A stretch of 64,000 bases of DNA from Kitasatospora sp. MAA19 (GTDB lineage: Bacteria; Actinomycetota; Actinomycetes; Streptomycetales; Streptomycetaceae): NCBI RefSeq assembly GCF_029894125.1, contig NZ_JARXYZ010000023.1, positions 1 to 64,000 of the forward strand. The letters are read 5' to 3'. The notes below the pieces were generated by a model, which did not search any database, was not told the origin of the DNA, and worked only from the letters and a program-made list of their open reading frames with translations. Of this stretch, positions 24,199 through 32,845 are shown one piece after another. The translations under genes and the position numbers were made by a program. Each line of letters starts with the position of its first letter. The first letter of the stretch is position 1.

Positions 24199-24608
24199 CC
24201 CTCCTGCCGGCCGTCGGGCTCCTGGGCGGCGGTGCGCTGCGGCCCGAAGGCGTTGGCCAGCCCCTGGTTGGCGACGCCGGGGGCGAGGCTGCCGAGGCTG
24301 AGCAGCAGGTTGACGATGTCGTGCGCGTCGGCGGTGAGCTTCTGGGTCTGCTCGGCGGCGTCGCCGGTGGTGCTGCCGAGCACCCGGGCGCTCACCGCGT
24401 CGATCAGCTGGTGGGTGTTCTCGGAGACCCGCTGCACCAGCTTGTCGAACTCCTCCTGGTCGACCCGGTGTTCGCCGGTCACCCGCGCTCCGGCCGTCTT
24501 GGCGTCGGCGAGCCCGGCGGCGATTTCGCGCTCCAAGGCGGCGGCCGCCTCCATGACCGCGCGCGAGCCCTGCTCGCCCAACTCGCTGAACCGACCGGCA
24601 TCGGGCAT
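24195..24608 (-). CDS. Unknown helical protein coupled to the prenyl synthase, 137 aa
   Basis: The protein starts MPDAGRFSELGEQGSRAVME and appears wholly helical with Ala/Glu-rich heptads and TKxxL-type segments (EEFDKLVQRVSENTHQLIDA). A less polar segment, DIVNLLLSLGSLAPG, near residue 95 could dock on a membrane. No family recognised. The ATG at 24608 has a perfect GGAGG site. Its stop overlaps the ATG of the prenyl synthase by four bases, so the two proteins are made in linked amounts and probably act together. It is divergent from the next gene, with an inverted repeat between. Confidence 0.7.
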   Translation of the reverse strand: MPDAGRFSELGEQGSRAVMEAAAALEREIAAGLADAKTAGARVTGEHRVDQEEFDKLVQRVSENTHQLIDAVSARVLGSTTGDAAEQTQKLTADAHDIVNLLLSLGSLAPGVANQGLANAFGPQRTAAQEPDGRQEG

Positions 24609-24757
24609 GGCCGACCTCCAGGTTCGTGCCCCGGACGGGCCGGGGAGCAACGTCGCAATGACGACCGATGGTACAGGTCCGTGCGCGGAGCGTGTCCGGC
24701 GGGCGGGGTTGTGATGAGTCGCCGGGAGGCTCGGCGAGTCGCCCCGCGCCCCTGGTT

Positions 24758-24777
24758 GGTCACTGATAGTAGTGACC
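24758..24777. promoter_or_regulatory. Inverted repeat in a divergent promoter region
   Basis: GGTCACT at 24758-24764 and AGTGACC at 24771-24777 are perfect complements around GATAGT. The site lies between two divergent genes, about 150 bases before the prenyl-synthase operon and 95 before the tail-anchored protein gene. It is the only AT-containing palindrome in this gap and is a plausible operator. Confidence 0.5.
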
Positions 24778-24871
24778 TGGTCGCGGAGCGATCTCCCGCG
24801 CGCCGGTTCGGTGGGACGGCTCGACACGGGCGTCCCGACCGCACACCTCGACAGGACATTGAGGAGTGGTC

Positions 24872-25270
24872 ATGGGTGGCAGACAGCGTCCGCCGAGAGC
24901 GCGGACCCCTCGGCAGGGCAGGGCCGCCGGCGGCGGCCGGGTGAACACCCGGGTGGAGATCGCCCGACTGGAGGGCTATCTGGCCTGGGAGGCCGAGGTG
25001 GCGGCGGCCGAACGGGACGCTCGGGCCTTCGCCGAGCAGTTCCCGTGGTTGCCCGCCGCCGAGCGGGAGAGCCTCGAACAGGCCTACGCCGCCGACCGGC
25101 TGCGCTACGCGGAGGAGGTGGTCGACCGCGCCGTCGAACGTTGCCGCCGGTTGGCTGCCCGCTACCGCAGCGAGTGCCGCCGGATCTGCACCCGTTGGGC
25201 CGCGCTGTGCCTGTCCGTCACGCTGGCGGCGGCGCTGTTCGCCGTCGTCCCGGCGGCCCTGCGGGGCTAG
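24872..25270 (+). CDS. Small coiled-coil protein with C-terminal membrane helix, 132 aa
   Basis: The N-terminal 25 residues are Arg/Gly-rich. Residues 30-105 form a charged helical region (EIARLEGYLAWEAEVAAAER, EEVVDRAVERCRRLAARYR). The last 25 residues, including ALCLSVTLAAALFAVVPAAL, make a single tail-anchor-like membrane helix. No domain recognised. GAGGAG at 24861-24866 is correctly placed for the ATG at 24872; the GTG at 24866 would overlap it. A strong hairpin follows the gene. Confidence 0.65.
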   Translation: MGGRQRPPRARTPRQGRAAGGGRVNTRVEIARLEGYLAWEAEVAAAERDARAFAEQFPWLPAAERESLEQAYAADRLRYAEEVVDRAVERCRRLAARYRSECRRICTRWAALCLSVTLAAALFAVVPAALRG

Positions 25271-25320
25271 GGCCGGACAGGCCGATCTTGTCGGATCAGC
25301 CCGCGGCGTTGGGCGCAGCC

Positions 25321-25362
25321 GCGAGGGCCCGCCGCGCCGGTGGCGGCGCAGCGGGCCCTCGC
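25321..25362. terminator. Bidirectional hairpin terminator
   Basis: GCGAGGGCCCGC at 25321-25332 pairs exactly with 25351-25362 across an 18-base loop. It lies between the convergent tail-anchored protein gene and qcrB and can stop both. Confidence 0.75.
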
Positions 25363-25376
25363 GGTGTCCGCAGGGG

Positions 25377-27032
25377 TCAGTGGTGGCCGTGGCCGCTGCT
25401 GATCTCCTGGTGCTCCTCGGCGGTGGGCTTGGCGATCTGGCTGCCCTCGCCGTAGAAGCCGCGGGACAGCTTGGCCCGGGCCCGCGTGAACAGTCCGGCC
25501 TTGCGGGCCACCCCGTTCTCGTCCACCTCGGGCGCGAGTTCCACCGGTTGCGGTTGGTCGTGCGCCGTGAGGGTGTACATCCGGCCCGGCGGGAGCGGGG
25601 CGTGCACCTCGACGTACTCGCCGTGCTGGAGCCGGTTGATGACGCCGGTCTCCCGGCCGTGCAGCACCTTCTCCTTGTCGCGCCGCTGCAGGCCCAGGCA
25701 CCACCGCTTGGTGATCACGAAGACGATCACCGGCACGGCGAAGAAGCCGGTGCGCACCGCGTAGGTGATCGCGTTGATCGACAGGTGGAAGTGGGTGGCG
25801 AGCAGGTCGTTGCCGCCGCCGGCCAGCAGGATCAGGTAGAGGCTGATCCAGGCCGCGCCGAAGGCCGTGCGCACCGGCGCGTTGCGCGGGCGCTGGGCGA
25901 TGTGGTGCTCGCCGCGGTCGCCGGTGACCCAGGCCTCCAGGAACGGGTAGCACCAGATGACCAGCAGCACGGTCGGGAAGACCATCAGCGGGATGAACAC
26001 CCCGAGGTTCAGGGTGTGACCGCCCCAGACGCTGATCTCCCAGCCGGGCATCACGCGGATCAGTCCCTCGGAGAAGCCCATGTACCAGTCCGGCTGGGCG
26101 TCGGTGGACACCTGGTCGGGCCGGTAGGGGCCGTACAGCCAGATCGGGTTGACGGTGGCGATCGCCGACATGAACGCGACCACGCCGAAGACCAGGAAGA
26201 AGAAGCCGCCTGCCTTGGCCGTGTAGACCGGCAGCAGCGGCATGCCGACCACGTTCTCGTTGGTCCGGCCGGGCCCCGCGAAGTGGGTGTGCTTGTGGTA
26301 GAAGACCAGGATCAGGTGGGCCGCGAGCAGGCCCAGCATGATCCCCGGGATCAGCAGGATGTGCACGGTGAACAGGCGCGGAATGATGTCCGTGCCGGGG
26401 AACTCCCCGCCGAAGATGAAGAATTGCAGGTACGTGCCGACGATCGGCACAGCCAGCACCGCGCCCTCCATGAACCGGATGCCGGTGCCGGAGAGCAGGT
26501 CGTCCGGCAGCGAGTAGCCCATGAAACCGTCGAACATGCCGAGGAAGAGCAGCAGCGCGCCGAAGATCCAGTTGATCTCGCGGGGCTTGCGGAACGCGCC
26601 GGTGAAGAAGACGCGCATCATGTGCGTGAGCATCGCGGCGATGAAGACGATCGCCGCCCAGTGGTGGATCTGGCGCATCAGCAGGCCGCCGCGGACCTCG
26701 AAGCTGATGTTGATCGTGGAGGCGTAGGCCTGCGACATCTGGATGCCCTTGAGGGGGACGTACGAGCCGTCGTAGACGACCTCGCCCATGCTCGGATTGA
26801 AGAACAGGGTCAGCCAGACGCCGGTCAGGATGATGATGACGAAGGTGTAGAGCGCGATCTCGCCCAGCATGAAGGACCAGTGGTCCGGGAAGATCTTGCG
26901 CAGGTTGGCCTTGGCCAGGGAATAGATGCCGAGGCGGCCGTCGGCCCAGTCGGCCAGGGCCTCGGCCTTGTTCGCGGGCTTGGCGCGTGTGTTGGTCACC
27001 GGTCCCGGCTGCGACTGCTGGTCGGTTCTCAC
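25377..27032 (-). CDS. qcrB: QcrB-type cytochrome b subunit, encoded alone
   Basis: The 551-residue protein is a full-length actinobacterial cytochrome b. It has eight or more membrane helices, haem-b histidines in GGLLMRQIHHWAAIVF and VHILLIPGIMLGLLAAHL, and PDWYMGF, the usual actinobacterial form of the quinol-site PEWY motif. The C-terminal 130 residues are a cytosolic extension ending in GHGHH. In the cytochrome bcc complex, QcrB works with QcrA (Rieske) and QcrC (dihaem c), normally in one operon behind the oxidase genes. Here neither is present on either side, so this is probably an extra copy. The GTG start has GGGGAG before it. It ends next to a strong terminator. Confidence 0.93.
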   Translation of the reverse strand: MRTDQQSQPGPVTNTRAKPANKAEALADWADGRLGIYSLAKANLRKIFPDHWSFMLGEIALYTFVIIILTGVWLTLFFNPSMGEVVYDGSYVPLKGIQMSQAYASTINISFEVRGGLLMRQIHHWAAIVFIAAMLTHMMRVFFTGAFRKPREINWIFGALLLFLGMFDGFMGYSLPDDLLSGTGIRFMEGAVLAVPIVGTYLQFFIFGGEFPGTDIIPRLFTVHILLIPGIMLGLLAAHLILVFYHKHTHFAGPGRTNENVVGMPLLPVYTAKAGGFFFLVFGVVAFMSAIATVNPIWLYGPYRPDQVSTDAQPDWYMGFSEGLIRVMPGWEISVWGGHTLNLGVFIPLMVFPTVLLVIWCYPFLEAWVTGDRGEHHIAQRPRNAPVRTAFGAAWISLYLILLAGGGNDLLATHFHLSINAITYAVRTGFFAVPVIVFVITKRWCLGLQRRDKEKVLHGRETGVINRLQHGEYVEVHAPLPPGRMYTLTAHDQPQPVELAPEVDENGVARKAGLFTRARAKLSRGFYGEGSQIAKPTAEEHQEISSGHGHH

Positions 27033-27396
27033 GACGGGCTCCCCGGCGTTTTCGGCGTGCCGTGCTGGAGGCCCGCCGGCGGAAACGCCGGCCGGCGAAG
27101 TGTTGTGATCATGGGACCTCTCGATACGGGCCCGCCGGCTGGACCGGCACGCGGAGGCGGTGACCCGCTGGACCCGTTGCTCAGGGTGATGGAGCGCTTA
27201 CTCTGTCATGCTGTCGGCAGGGGGCCGACTGTGCACGTCCATCGGCCCGTCCGGCCGCTCGTGTCGAGCCGGACGGGGGGTTCTGACGTCCGTTCGGCCG
27301 CCCGGACGGGCGGTGGTGCTGCGGCCGGGTGCCGCTGAATCGTTTCGGCGCGCGCCGTGTCCGGAGGTCGCGCGACCCCGGCCCTACGCTGCGCCA
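27033..27396. other. 364-bp divergent region with a 10-bp inverted repeat
   Basis: The region separates qcrB from the 107-residue gene. CCCGTCCGGC at 27246-27255 and GCCGGACGGG at 27268-27277 form a perfect 10-bp stem with a 12-base loop, which may be an attenuator or a remnant terminator. The sequence nearest qcrB (27090-27130) is less GC-rich and should hold its promoter. No gene recognised. Confidence 0.5.
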
Positions 27397-27720
27397 ATGG
27401 TGGATCACCCTGAACTCTTCGAGGACGTCACCGCGACCCTCGCCCGCGCCGGGTTCGACACCGCACCGGGCCCGTCCCGGCTGCGGATCGGCCGTCGCCG
27501 GGAGGGGGTGGCGGTCGGCTGGGCACCGGGGGAGGGGGCGGACGGGCCGCCCTCCCGGGGAGCGCGAGAGGCGGTCAGCGGCGCGGCCGCCGTCGTGCTG
27601 CGCGAGTGCGGCTACCGGGTCGCCGAGACGGACGACGGCGAGCTGCTGGTGACGCCCGCCGCCGAACCGGTGGCGGTGGCGGCGGAGCCGGGGGCGGCGC
27701 CCGAGCAGTGGTGGGGGTAG
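27397..27720 (+). CDS. Hypothetical protein, 107 aa
   Basis: The protein begins MVDHPELFEDVTATLARAGF and contains the beta-type pattern RLRIGRRREGVAVGWAPG and a helix AVSGAAAVVLRECGY. It looks like a small cytosolic alpha/beta domain with a short acidic end (EQWWG). Similar small proteins occur in streptomycetes without assigned function. The ATG is not preceded by a strong ribosome site. It lies 237 bases upstream of the iron-uptake operon and on the same strand, but the iron-box-like site between suggests separate control. Confidence 0.65.
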   Translation: MVDHPELFEDVTATLARAGFDTAPGPSRLRIGRRREGVAVGWAPGEGADGPPSRGAREAVSGAAAVVLRECGYRVAETDDGELLVTPAAEPVAVAAEPGAAPEQWWG

Positions 27721-27821
27721 TTCATGCCTCGCGGCGGAGGCCCGCCGGGTCGGTGGGCCGCTTGGCAACCCTCATACCGAACCCTTACCTGAACGGGGGG
27801 TGCAGTTGACCACGGCGGCTC

Positions 27822-27840
27822 TAAGGTTTGCCTAAGCTAA
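27822..27840. promoter_or_regulatory. Iron-box-like site upstream of the iron-uptake operon
   Basis: TAAGGTTTGCCTAAGCTAA matches 15 of 19 positions of the actinobacterial DmdR/IdeR consensus (TTAGGTTAGGCTAACCTAA). It is 118 bases before the start of the EfeU-EfeO gene, in an otherwise very GC-rich stretch. Repression by iron-loaded DmdR/IdeR is the expected effect. Confidence 0.75.
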
Positions 27841-27957
27841 GCCGAAGCGCCCTGGGCCACCGTGTCCGGGGCGTTCGGCTGTGCCGCTGCGCCGTCACCC
27901 GCGGCGGGCCGCAGAGAACAGGTACGACCCGGGGTGACCGGGGGAGGAGCCCGCTGC

Positions 27958-30021
27958 ATGTGGGATGAGGCGTTTCCCAGCTTTCTGATCGGGCTACGTG
28001 AAGGCCTGGAAGCCGGACTGATCGTGTCGATCCTGGTCGCCACGCTCGTCCGGTTCGGCCAGAAGGCCCGGTTGCCGCAGGTGTGGACCGGCGTCGCGGC
28101 GGCCATCGCGCTCAGCCTGAGCTTCGGCGCGGTGCTCACCTTCACCGCCGCCAACCTCTCCGGCCACGCCCAGGAGGCGTTCGGCGGGGTGCTGAGCCTG
28201 ATCGCGGTCGGCTTCGTCACCGCGATGGTGTTCTGGATGCGGCGCTCGGCGCGCACCCTCTCCGCCGAGCTGAAGGAGAAGGTCCAGGCCTCGCTGGCGA
28301 TGGGCGCCGGGGCGCTGGTGCTCACCAGCTTCCTCGCCGTCGGCCGCGAAGGCCTGGAGACCTCCCTCTTCCTGTGGACCAACGTGCGCACCGCCGGGGA
28401 GTCCACCGGGCCGCTGATCGGCGCGGCCGTCGGGCTGGTGCTCTCGGCCGGACTCTGCTGGGGCCTGTACCGGCGCGCGCTGAAGATGAACCTCACCCGG
28501 TTCTTCACCATCACCGGTGCCGGCCTGATCGTGGTCGCGGCGGGTGTGCTCGGCTACGGCCTGCGCGACCTGCAGGAGTCCGGACTGGTCGGCGGCGCCG
28601 GCTCGTACGCCTTCGACCTGAGCGCCCATCTGGACGCCTCCTCCTGGTACGCCACGCTGGTGCAGGGCACCCTCAACCTGACCGTCACCATGACGGTCCT
28701 GCAGGTCGTCGGCTACCTCGTCTACCTGTGCATCGTGATGACGCTGTTCGTCGAGGGCGTCCGCGGCGGCAAGGCCGCTCCGGCCGCCGGGACGGCGACG
28801 GCGGGGACGGCGGCGACGGCGGAGCCGGCCGAGACGGGTGGGCAGGCCGAGCCGGTCCGCTCCGGGCGGCCGCGCTGGGTCCTGCCGACCGCGCTGGTCG
28901 CGGTGCCGGTCGTGGTGGCCGGGGCCGTGATCGCGGTCAGCGGCGGCAAGCAGGACAGCACCGCCACCGTCTCCGTCTCCGAGCAGGAGTGCGGCAAGGG
29001 CTTCACCACCCCGGTGCCCGGCCAGCAGGTGTTCCAGATGCACAACACCGGCGACAAGGTCTCCGAGGTCTACCTGGTCAACCCGGCCAGCGGCGCCGTC
29101 TACGGCGAGATCGAGGGCCTGGCCCCCGGCACCACCCGCGCGCTGACCGCGACCATAGGCTCCGGCGACTACGCCTGGCGCTGCGTGCCCACCGGCGGCA
29201 AGTCCGTCACCTCGGCCTCCGTGCACGTCACCGGCGGCGGCGAGGTCAAGGCCGTCAAGCCGGTCGCCGAGGACGACCTCAAGGGCCCGCTCGACACCTA
29301 CAAGGACTACGTCAACAAGGGCCTGGCGACCCTGCTGACCCAGACCCAGAAGCTCCAGGCCGACGTCCACGGCGGCGACCTCGCCACCGCCAGGGCCGAC
29401 TGGCTCACCGCCCACCTCCAGTACGCCTCGCTCGGCGCCGCCTACGGCACCTTCGCCGACCTCGACGGCAGGATCGACGGCCGCCCCGACGGTCTCGCCG
29501 ACAAGATCCAGGACAAGGACTTCACCGGCTTCCTGCGCCTGGAGTACGGCCTCTGGCACGGCCAGTCCGCCGCCGACCTGACGCCCGTCGCCGACCAGCT
29601 GACCGCCGACGTCGCCAAGCTGGGGCAGGACTTCCCCGGCCAGGACTTCGACCCCGGCGACCTCCCGCTGCGCGCCCACGAGATCCTGGAGAACACCCTC
29701 CAGTTCGAGCTGACCGGCGACACCGACCAGGGCAGCGGCACCAACCTGGCCACCACCCAGGCCAACCTGGTCGGCACCCAGGAACTGCTGACCGTCCTGC
29801 AGCCGCTGCTCGACGAGCGTGATCCGCAGCTGCTCACCCGGGTCAACGCCGGGATGAAGCGGGTCGGCGACCTGGTCGCCGCCGCCCACGGGCCCGCGGG
29901 CTGGACCCCGCTGGAGCAGCTCCCCGCCGATGCCCGCCGCCAGCTCGACGGCGCCACCGGCGAACTGCTCGAAGACCTCGCCCCCATCCCCGCCCTGCTC
30001 GAGATCCGGAAGGCCGCCTGA
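27958..30021 (+). CDS. efeU: EfeU-EfeO fusion: FTR1-type iron permease joined to cupredoxin and M75 domains
   Basis: The 687-residue protein starts with an FTR1/EfeU permease (1 to about 260) bearing both iron-binding REGLE motifs, at 14-18 and 130-134, in separate membrane helices. An Ala/Thr linker and another helix (about 306-327) follow. After that come an EfeO-type cupredoxin domain (about 335-435, Cys345) and an M75 imelysin-like domain (440-687). In EfeO the M75 domain normally holds HxxE; here the site reads FLRLEYGLW, so Leu526 replaces the histidine while Glu529 stays. The fusion places the periplasmic-type iron receptor directly on its permease. GGAGGAG precedes the ATG. It overlaps efeB by one base. 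Confidence 0.9.
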   Translation: MWDEAFPSFLIGLREGLEAGLIVSILVATLVRFGQKARLPQVWTGVAAAIALSLSFGAVLTFTAANLSGHAQEAFGGVLSLIAVGFVTAMVFWMRRSARTLSAELKEKVQASLAMGAGALVLTSFLAVGREGLETSLFLWTNVRTAGESTGPLIGAAVGLVLSAGLCWGLYRRALKMNLTRFFTITGAGLIVVAAGVLGYGLRDLQESGLVGGAGSYAFDLSAHLDASSWYATLVQGTLNLTVTMTVLQVVGYLVYLCIVMTLFVEGVRGGKAAPAAGTATAGTAATAEPAETGGQAEPVRSGRPRWVLPTALVAVPVVVAGAVIAVSGGKQDSTATVSVSEQECGKGFTTPVPGQQVFQMHNTGDKVSEVYLVNPASGAVYGEIEGLAPGTTRALTATIGSGDYAWRCVPTGGKSVTSASVHVTGGGEVKAVKPVAEDDLKGPLDTYKDYVNKGLATLLTQTQKLQADVHGGDLATARADWLTAHLQYASLGAAYGTFADLDGRIDGRPDGLADKIQDKDFTGFLRLEYGLWHGQSAADLTPVADQLTADVAKLGQDFPGQDFDPGDLPLRAHEILENTLQFELTGDTDQGSGTNLATTQANLVGTQELLTVLQPLLDERDPQLLTRVNAGMKRVGDLVAAAHGPAGWTPLEQLPADARRQLDGATGELLEDLAPIPALLEIRKAA

Positions 30022-31349
30022 TGACCGACCACACCGCTGCCACCGGAGGCTCCTGCCCGTTCCCGCACGCCGCGGTGCCCGCCCCGGCCGCCGCCGAGGG
30101 CGGCTGCCCGGCCGGCCCGGCCCGGCGCAGCTTCGTCCGGGCCGCGCTCGGCGCCGGCGCCGGTGCCGCCGTGATCGCCGGCGGGGCCTTCACCCTGGCC
30201 GCCGATCCGGCCGCCGCGGGGGACAGCCACCAGGCGAAGAGCGGGGCCGTCCCGTTCCACGGCGACCACCAGGCCGGCGTCACCACCCCGGCCCCGGGCT
30301 ACGCGGCCTTCATCTCCTGCCAGGTGATCGCCCAGGACCGCAAGGCGCTGGAGGATCTCCTCAGGACCCTGACCGAGCGCATCCGCTTCCTCACCGCCGG
30401 CGGCACCCCGCCCGACCTCGGCGTCGGCGCCCCGCCCGCCGACAGCGGCATCCTCGGCCCCACCGTGCCCACCGACAACCTGACCGTCACGGTCGGCGTC
30501 GGCGCCTCGCTGTTCGACGACCGGTACGGGCTGGCCAAGGCCAAGCCGACCAAGCTGGCCCCGATGAAGACCTTCCCCAACGACAACCTGCAGGCCGCCG
30601 AACTCCACGGCGACCTCTCGCTGCAGATATGCGCCGACCGGCAGGACACCGTGCTGCACGCGCTGCGCGACCTCACCCGGCACACCCGCGGTGCGATGCA
30701 GATCCTCTGGCGGATCGACGGCTTCCAGAACCAGTCCCGCCCGGACGGCGCCCAGCGCAACCTGCTCGGCTTCAAGGACGGCATCGTCAACCCGGACACC
30801 ACCTCCGCCCGCGAGATGGACCGGCTGATCTGGGTCACCGACGGGATCGGCGAGCCCGCCTGGGCCACCGGCGGCAGCTACCAGGTGATCCGGATCATCC
30901 GGATGCTGATCGAGTTCTGGGACCGCGTCACCCTCGCCGAGCAGGAGAAGATGTTCGGCCGCCGCCGCGACACCGGCGCCCCGCTGGACGGCCACCAGGA
31001 GACCGACGCGCCGGACTACGGCAAGGACCCGGACGGCAAGGCGATCCCGCTCAAGGCGCACATCCGGCTCGCCAACCCGCGCACCGCCGACACCGACAGC
31101 TCGCGCATCCTGCGTCGCGGCTTCAACTACGACCGGGGTGTCGACAAGGCCGGCAACCTGGACATGGGCCTGGTGTTCTGCTGCTACCAGCAGGACGTGG
31201 TGCGGCAGTTCGAGGCCACCCAGACCCGGCTCATCGACGAGCCGCTGGTCGACTACATCTCGCCGACCGGCGGCGGCTACTTCTTCGTCCTGCCGGGCGT
31301 GAAGGACAACGCCGACTGGCTCGGACGGGGGCTGCTCGCGGCGGTGTGA
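30021..31349 (+). CDS. efeB: EfeB: Tat-exported Dyp-type haem peroxidase/deferrochelatase
   Basis: The 442-residue protein has a twin-arginine signal (RRSFVR at 35-40 followed by a hydrophobic stretch). It is thus exported folded with its haem. The Dyp family signature GFKDGIVNP (G-x-x-D-G with the catalytic Asp) and the proximal histidine in KAHIRLANPR are present. In Efe systems EfeB oxidises Fe(II) or removes iron from haem and feeds the EfeO-EfeU pair; the gene overlaps the permease-receptor fusion by a single base, so they form one operon under the iron box. Its stop lies inside a 15-bp tandem repeat. Confidence 0.93.
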   Translation: MTDHTAATGGSCPFPHAAVPAPAAAEGGCPAGPARRSFVRAALGAGAGAAVIAGGAFTLAADPAAAGDSHQAKSGAVPFHGDHQAGVTTPAPGYAAFISCQVIAQDRKALEDLLRTLTERIRFLTAGGTPPDLGVGAPPADSGILGPTVPTDNLTVTVGVGASLFDDRYGLAKAKPTKLAPMKTFPNDNLQAAELHGDLSLQICADRQDTVLHALRDLTRHTRGAMQILWRIDGFQNQSRPDGAQRNLLGFKDGIVNPDTTSAREMDRLIWVTDGIGEPAWATGGSYQVIRIIRMLIEFWDRVTLAEQEKMFGRRRDTGAPLDGHQETDAPDYGKDPDGKAIPLKAHIRLANPRTADTDSSRILRRGFNYDRGVDKAGNLDMGLVFCCYQQDVVRQFEATQTRLIDEPLVDYISPTGGGYFFVLPGVKDNADWLGRGLLAAV

Positions 31350-31388
31350 CGCCTACGGGTGTGACGCCGACGGGTGTGACGCCGACCG
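31344..31388. repeat. 15-bp tandem repeat (three units) containing the efeB stop
   Basis: GTGTGACGCCTACGG at 31344-31358 recurs with one change at 31359-31373 and with a further change at 31374-31388. The TGA in each unit is the same phase relative to the repeat, and the first is the efeB stop. The unit length is a multiple of three. Confidence 0.85.
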
Positions 31389-31397
31389 AGGTGACAG

Positions 31398-31428
31398 CGG
31401 GTCCCGGTGCCGGGCGCACCGGGGCCCG
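31398..31428. terminator. Hairpin terminator between efeB and the sensor kinase
   Basis: CGGGTCCCGGTGC at 31398-31410 pairs with GCACCGGGGCCCG at 31416-31428 at 12 of 13 positions plus a wobble, with a 5-base loop. It serves both convergent transcripts. Confidence 0.65.
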
Positions 31429-31441
31429 TCGGCGTCGCGGG

Positions 31442-32845
31442 TCAGGAACCGAGGGTGAAGCCGATCACCGCGCCGCCGCCGTCCCGGTTGGCGGCGAAGG
31501 CCGAGCCGCCGTGCGAGCGGGCGACCTCGTACACGATGGCCAGACCAAGCCCCGAACCGGGCAGGCTGCGCGCGGCGGTGGCCCGGTAGAAGCGGTCGAA
31601 GACCCGGGCGAGGTCGGCCTCGTCGATCCCCGGCCCGCAGTCGCGCACCTCGACCCGGCGGCCGCGCACCACCACCTCGATCGGGGCCGTCCCGGCCGGG
31701 TCGAACTTGGCGGCGTTGTCCAGCAGGTTGCCCACCGCCCGGGCGAGTGCGTCCGGGCGGGCGCTGACCACGGTGTCGTCGGCGTCCACGGTGATCTCCC
31801 GGCCGCTGCGCCGCCGGGCCTGCGCGGCGGCCTCGCGGACCAGCTCGGCCAGCACCAGCTCGGTCGGCTGCTCGTCCGCCTTCCGCTCCGCGGCGAGGGA
31901 CACCAGCTCCTCCACCAGCAGCGTCAACTCCCTGGCCTCCTCGGCCAGATCGGCCATCAGCGCGGTCTGTTCGGCGGGCGGCAGGCGGTCCAGGCTGGGC
32001 AGCACCGACAGGTTGGTGCGCAGGCTGGTCAGCGGGGTGCGCAGCTCGTGCCCGGCGTCCTGGACGAGCCGGCGCTGGTTCTCCTTGGCCGTGGCGAGCC
32101 GGCCCAGCATCCGGTCGAAGGCCCGGCCGAGCCGGCCGACCTCGTCCGTCCCGGCGGCCGGCACCGGGACGTCCAACCGCCCGCTGGCGGCGACCAGTTC
32201 GGCCGCGTCGGTGAGCCGGACCAGTCGGCCGGTGATCCGCCGGGCGAGCAGCCAGCCGGCCCCGCCCGCGAGCACCGCGACCGCCGCCACCGAGGCCGCC
32301 GTCCGGAGTCGGAGCGTCGCCAGCAGGTGCTCGGTGGGGCCGAGCTGCTGGGCGATCTGGACCGCACCGCGGCCGCCGCCGAGCGCGATCACCGCCACCC
32401 GGTAGGTGTCGCCGCGCACGTGCCGCAGCCCGGTCGAGGTCTGCCCGGGAGCGTCGGAGCGGGCGAGGGCGCGGTCGTCCGGGGTCGGCCGGAGGTCGAT
32501 CCGGACGGTACCGGGCAGCAACTCCCCATCGGGGCCGAGGGCCTGCGAGGTGACCCGGATCGGGCGCAGCAGTTCCTCGCTCAGGCCGCCCGTGCCGTTG
32601 AAGTCGCCGGGGAACAGGTTCTCCCGGCCGACCTGCTGGTGCACCGCCTGGACGGCCGCGGTGAAGTCGGCGGCCTCGTCGTCCCGGATCAGCCGGGCGG
32701 CGGAGTGGTAGCCGAGCGCGCCGATCAGTACCGCGACCAGGGCGGCCATCGCGGCGAAGGCCAGCGAGACGGTGGTGCGCAGACCCGGGCGCGGCCACAG
32801 CAGCCGCGGCCGCCGCAGCAGCCACAGCCGGCCCGGGCCGGTCAC
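31442..32845 (-). CDS. Membrane sensor histidine kinase
   Basis: The 467-residue kinase has membrane helices at about 25-46 and 180-202 enclosing an extracytoplasmic sensor domain of about 130 residues. It then has a HAMP domain, the H-box DAGHELRTPLTSL with His266, and an ATPase domain with N-box NLLDNAAKF, DCGPGIDEADLARVFDRFYR and the G-box GSGLGLAIVYEVA. The order and length fit the MprB/TcrY group of actinobacterial kinases. It overlaps the response-regulator gene by four bases (ATGA). Signal unknown; it converges on efeB but nothing in the sequence ties the two together. Confidence 0.93.
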   Translation of the reverse strand: MTGPGRLWLLRRPRLLWPRPGLRTTVSLAFAAMAALVAVLIGALGYHSAARLIRDDEAADFTAAVQAVHQQVGRENLFPGDFNGTGGLSEELLRPIRVTSQALGPDGELLPGTVRIDLRPTPDDRALARSDAPGQTSTGLRHVRGDTYRVAVIALGGGRGAVQIAQQLGPTEHLLATLRLRTAASVAAVAVLAGGAGWLLARRITGRLVRLTDAAELVAASGRLDVPVPAAGTDEVGRLGRAFDRMLGRLATAKENQRRLVQDAGHELRTPLTSLRTNLSVLPSLDRLPPAEQTALMADLAEEARELTLLVEELVSLAAERKADEQPTELVLAELVREAAAQARRRSGREITVDADDTVVSARPDALARAVGNLLDNAAKFDPAGTAPIEVVVRGRRVEVRDCGPGIDEADLARVFDRFYRATAARSLPGSGLGLAIVYEVARSHGGSAFAANRDGGGAVIGFTLGS

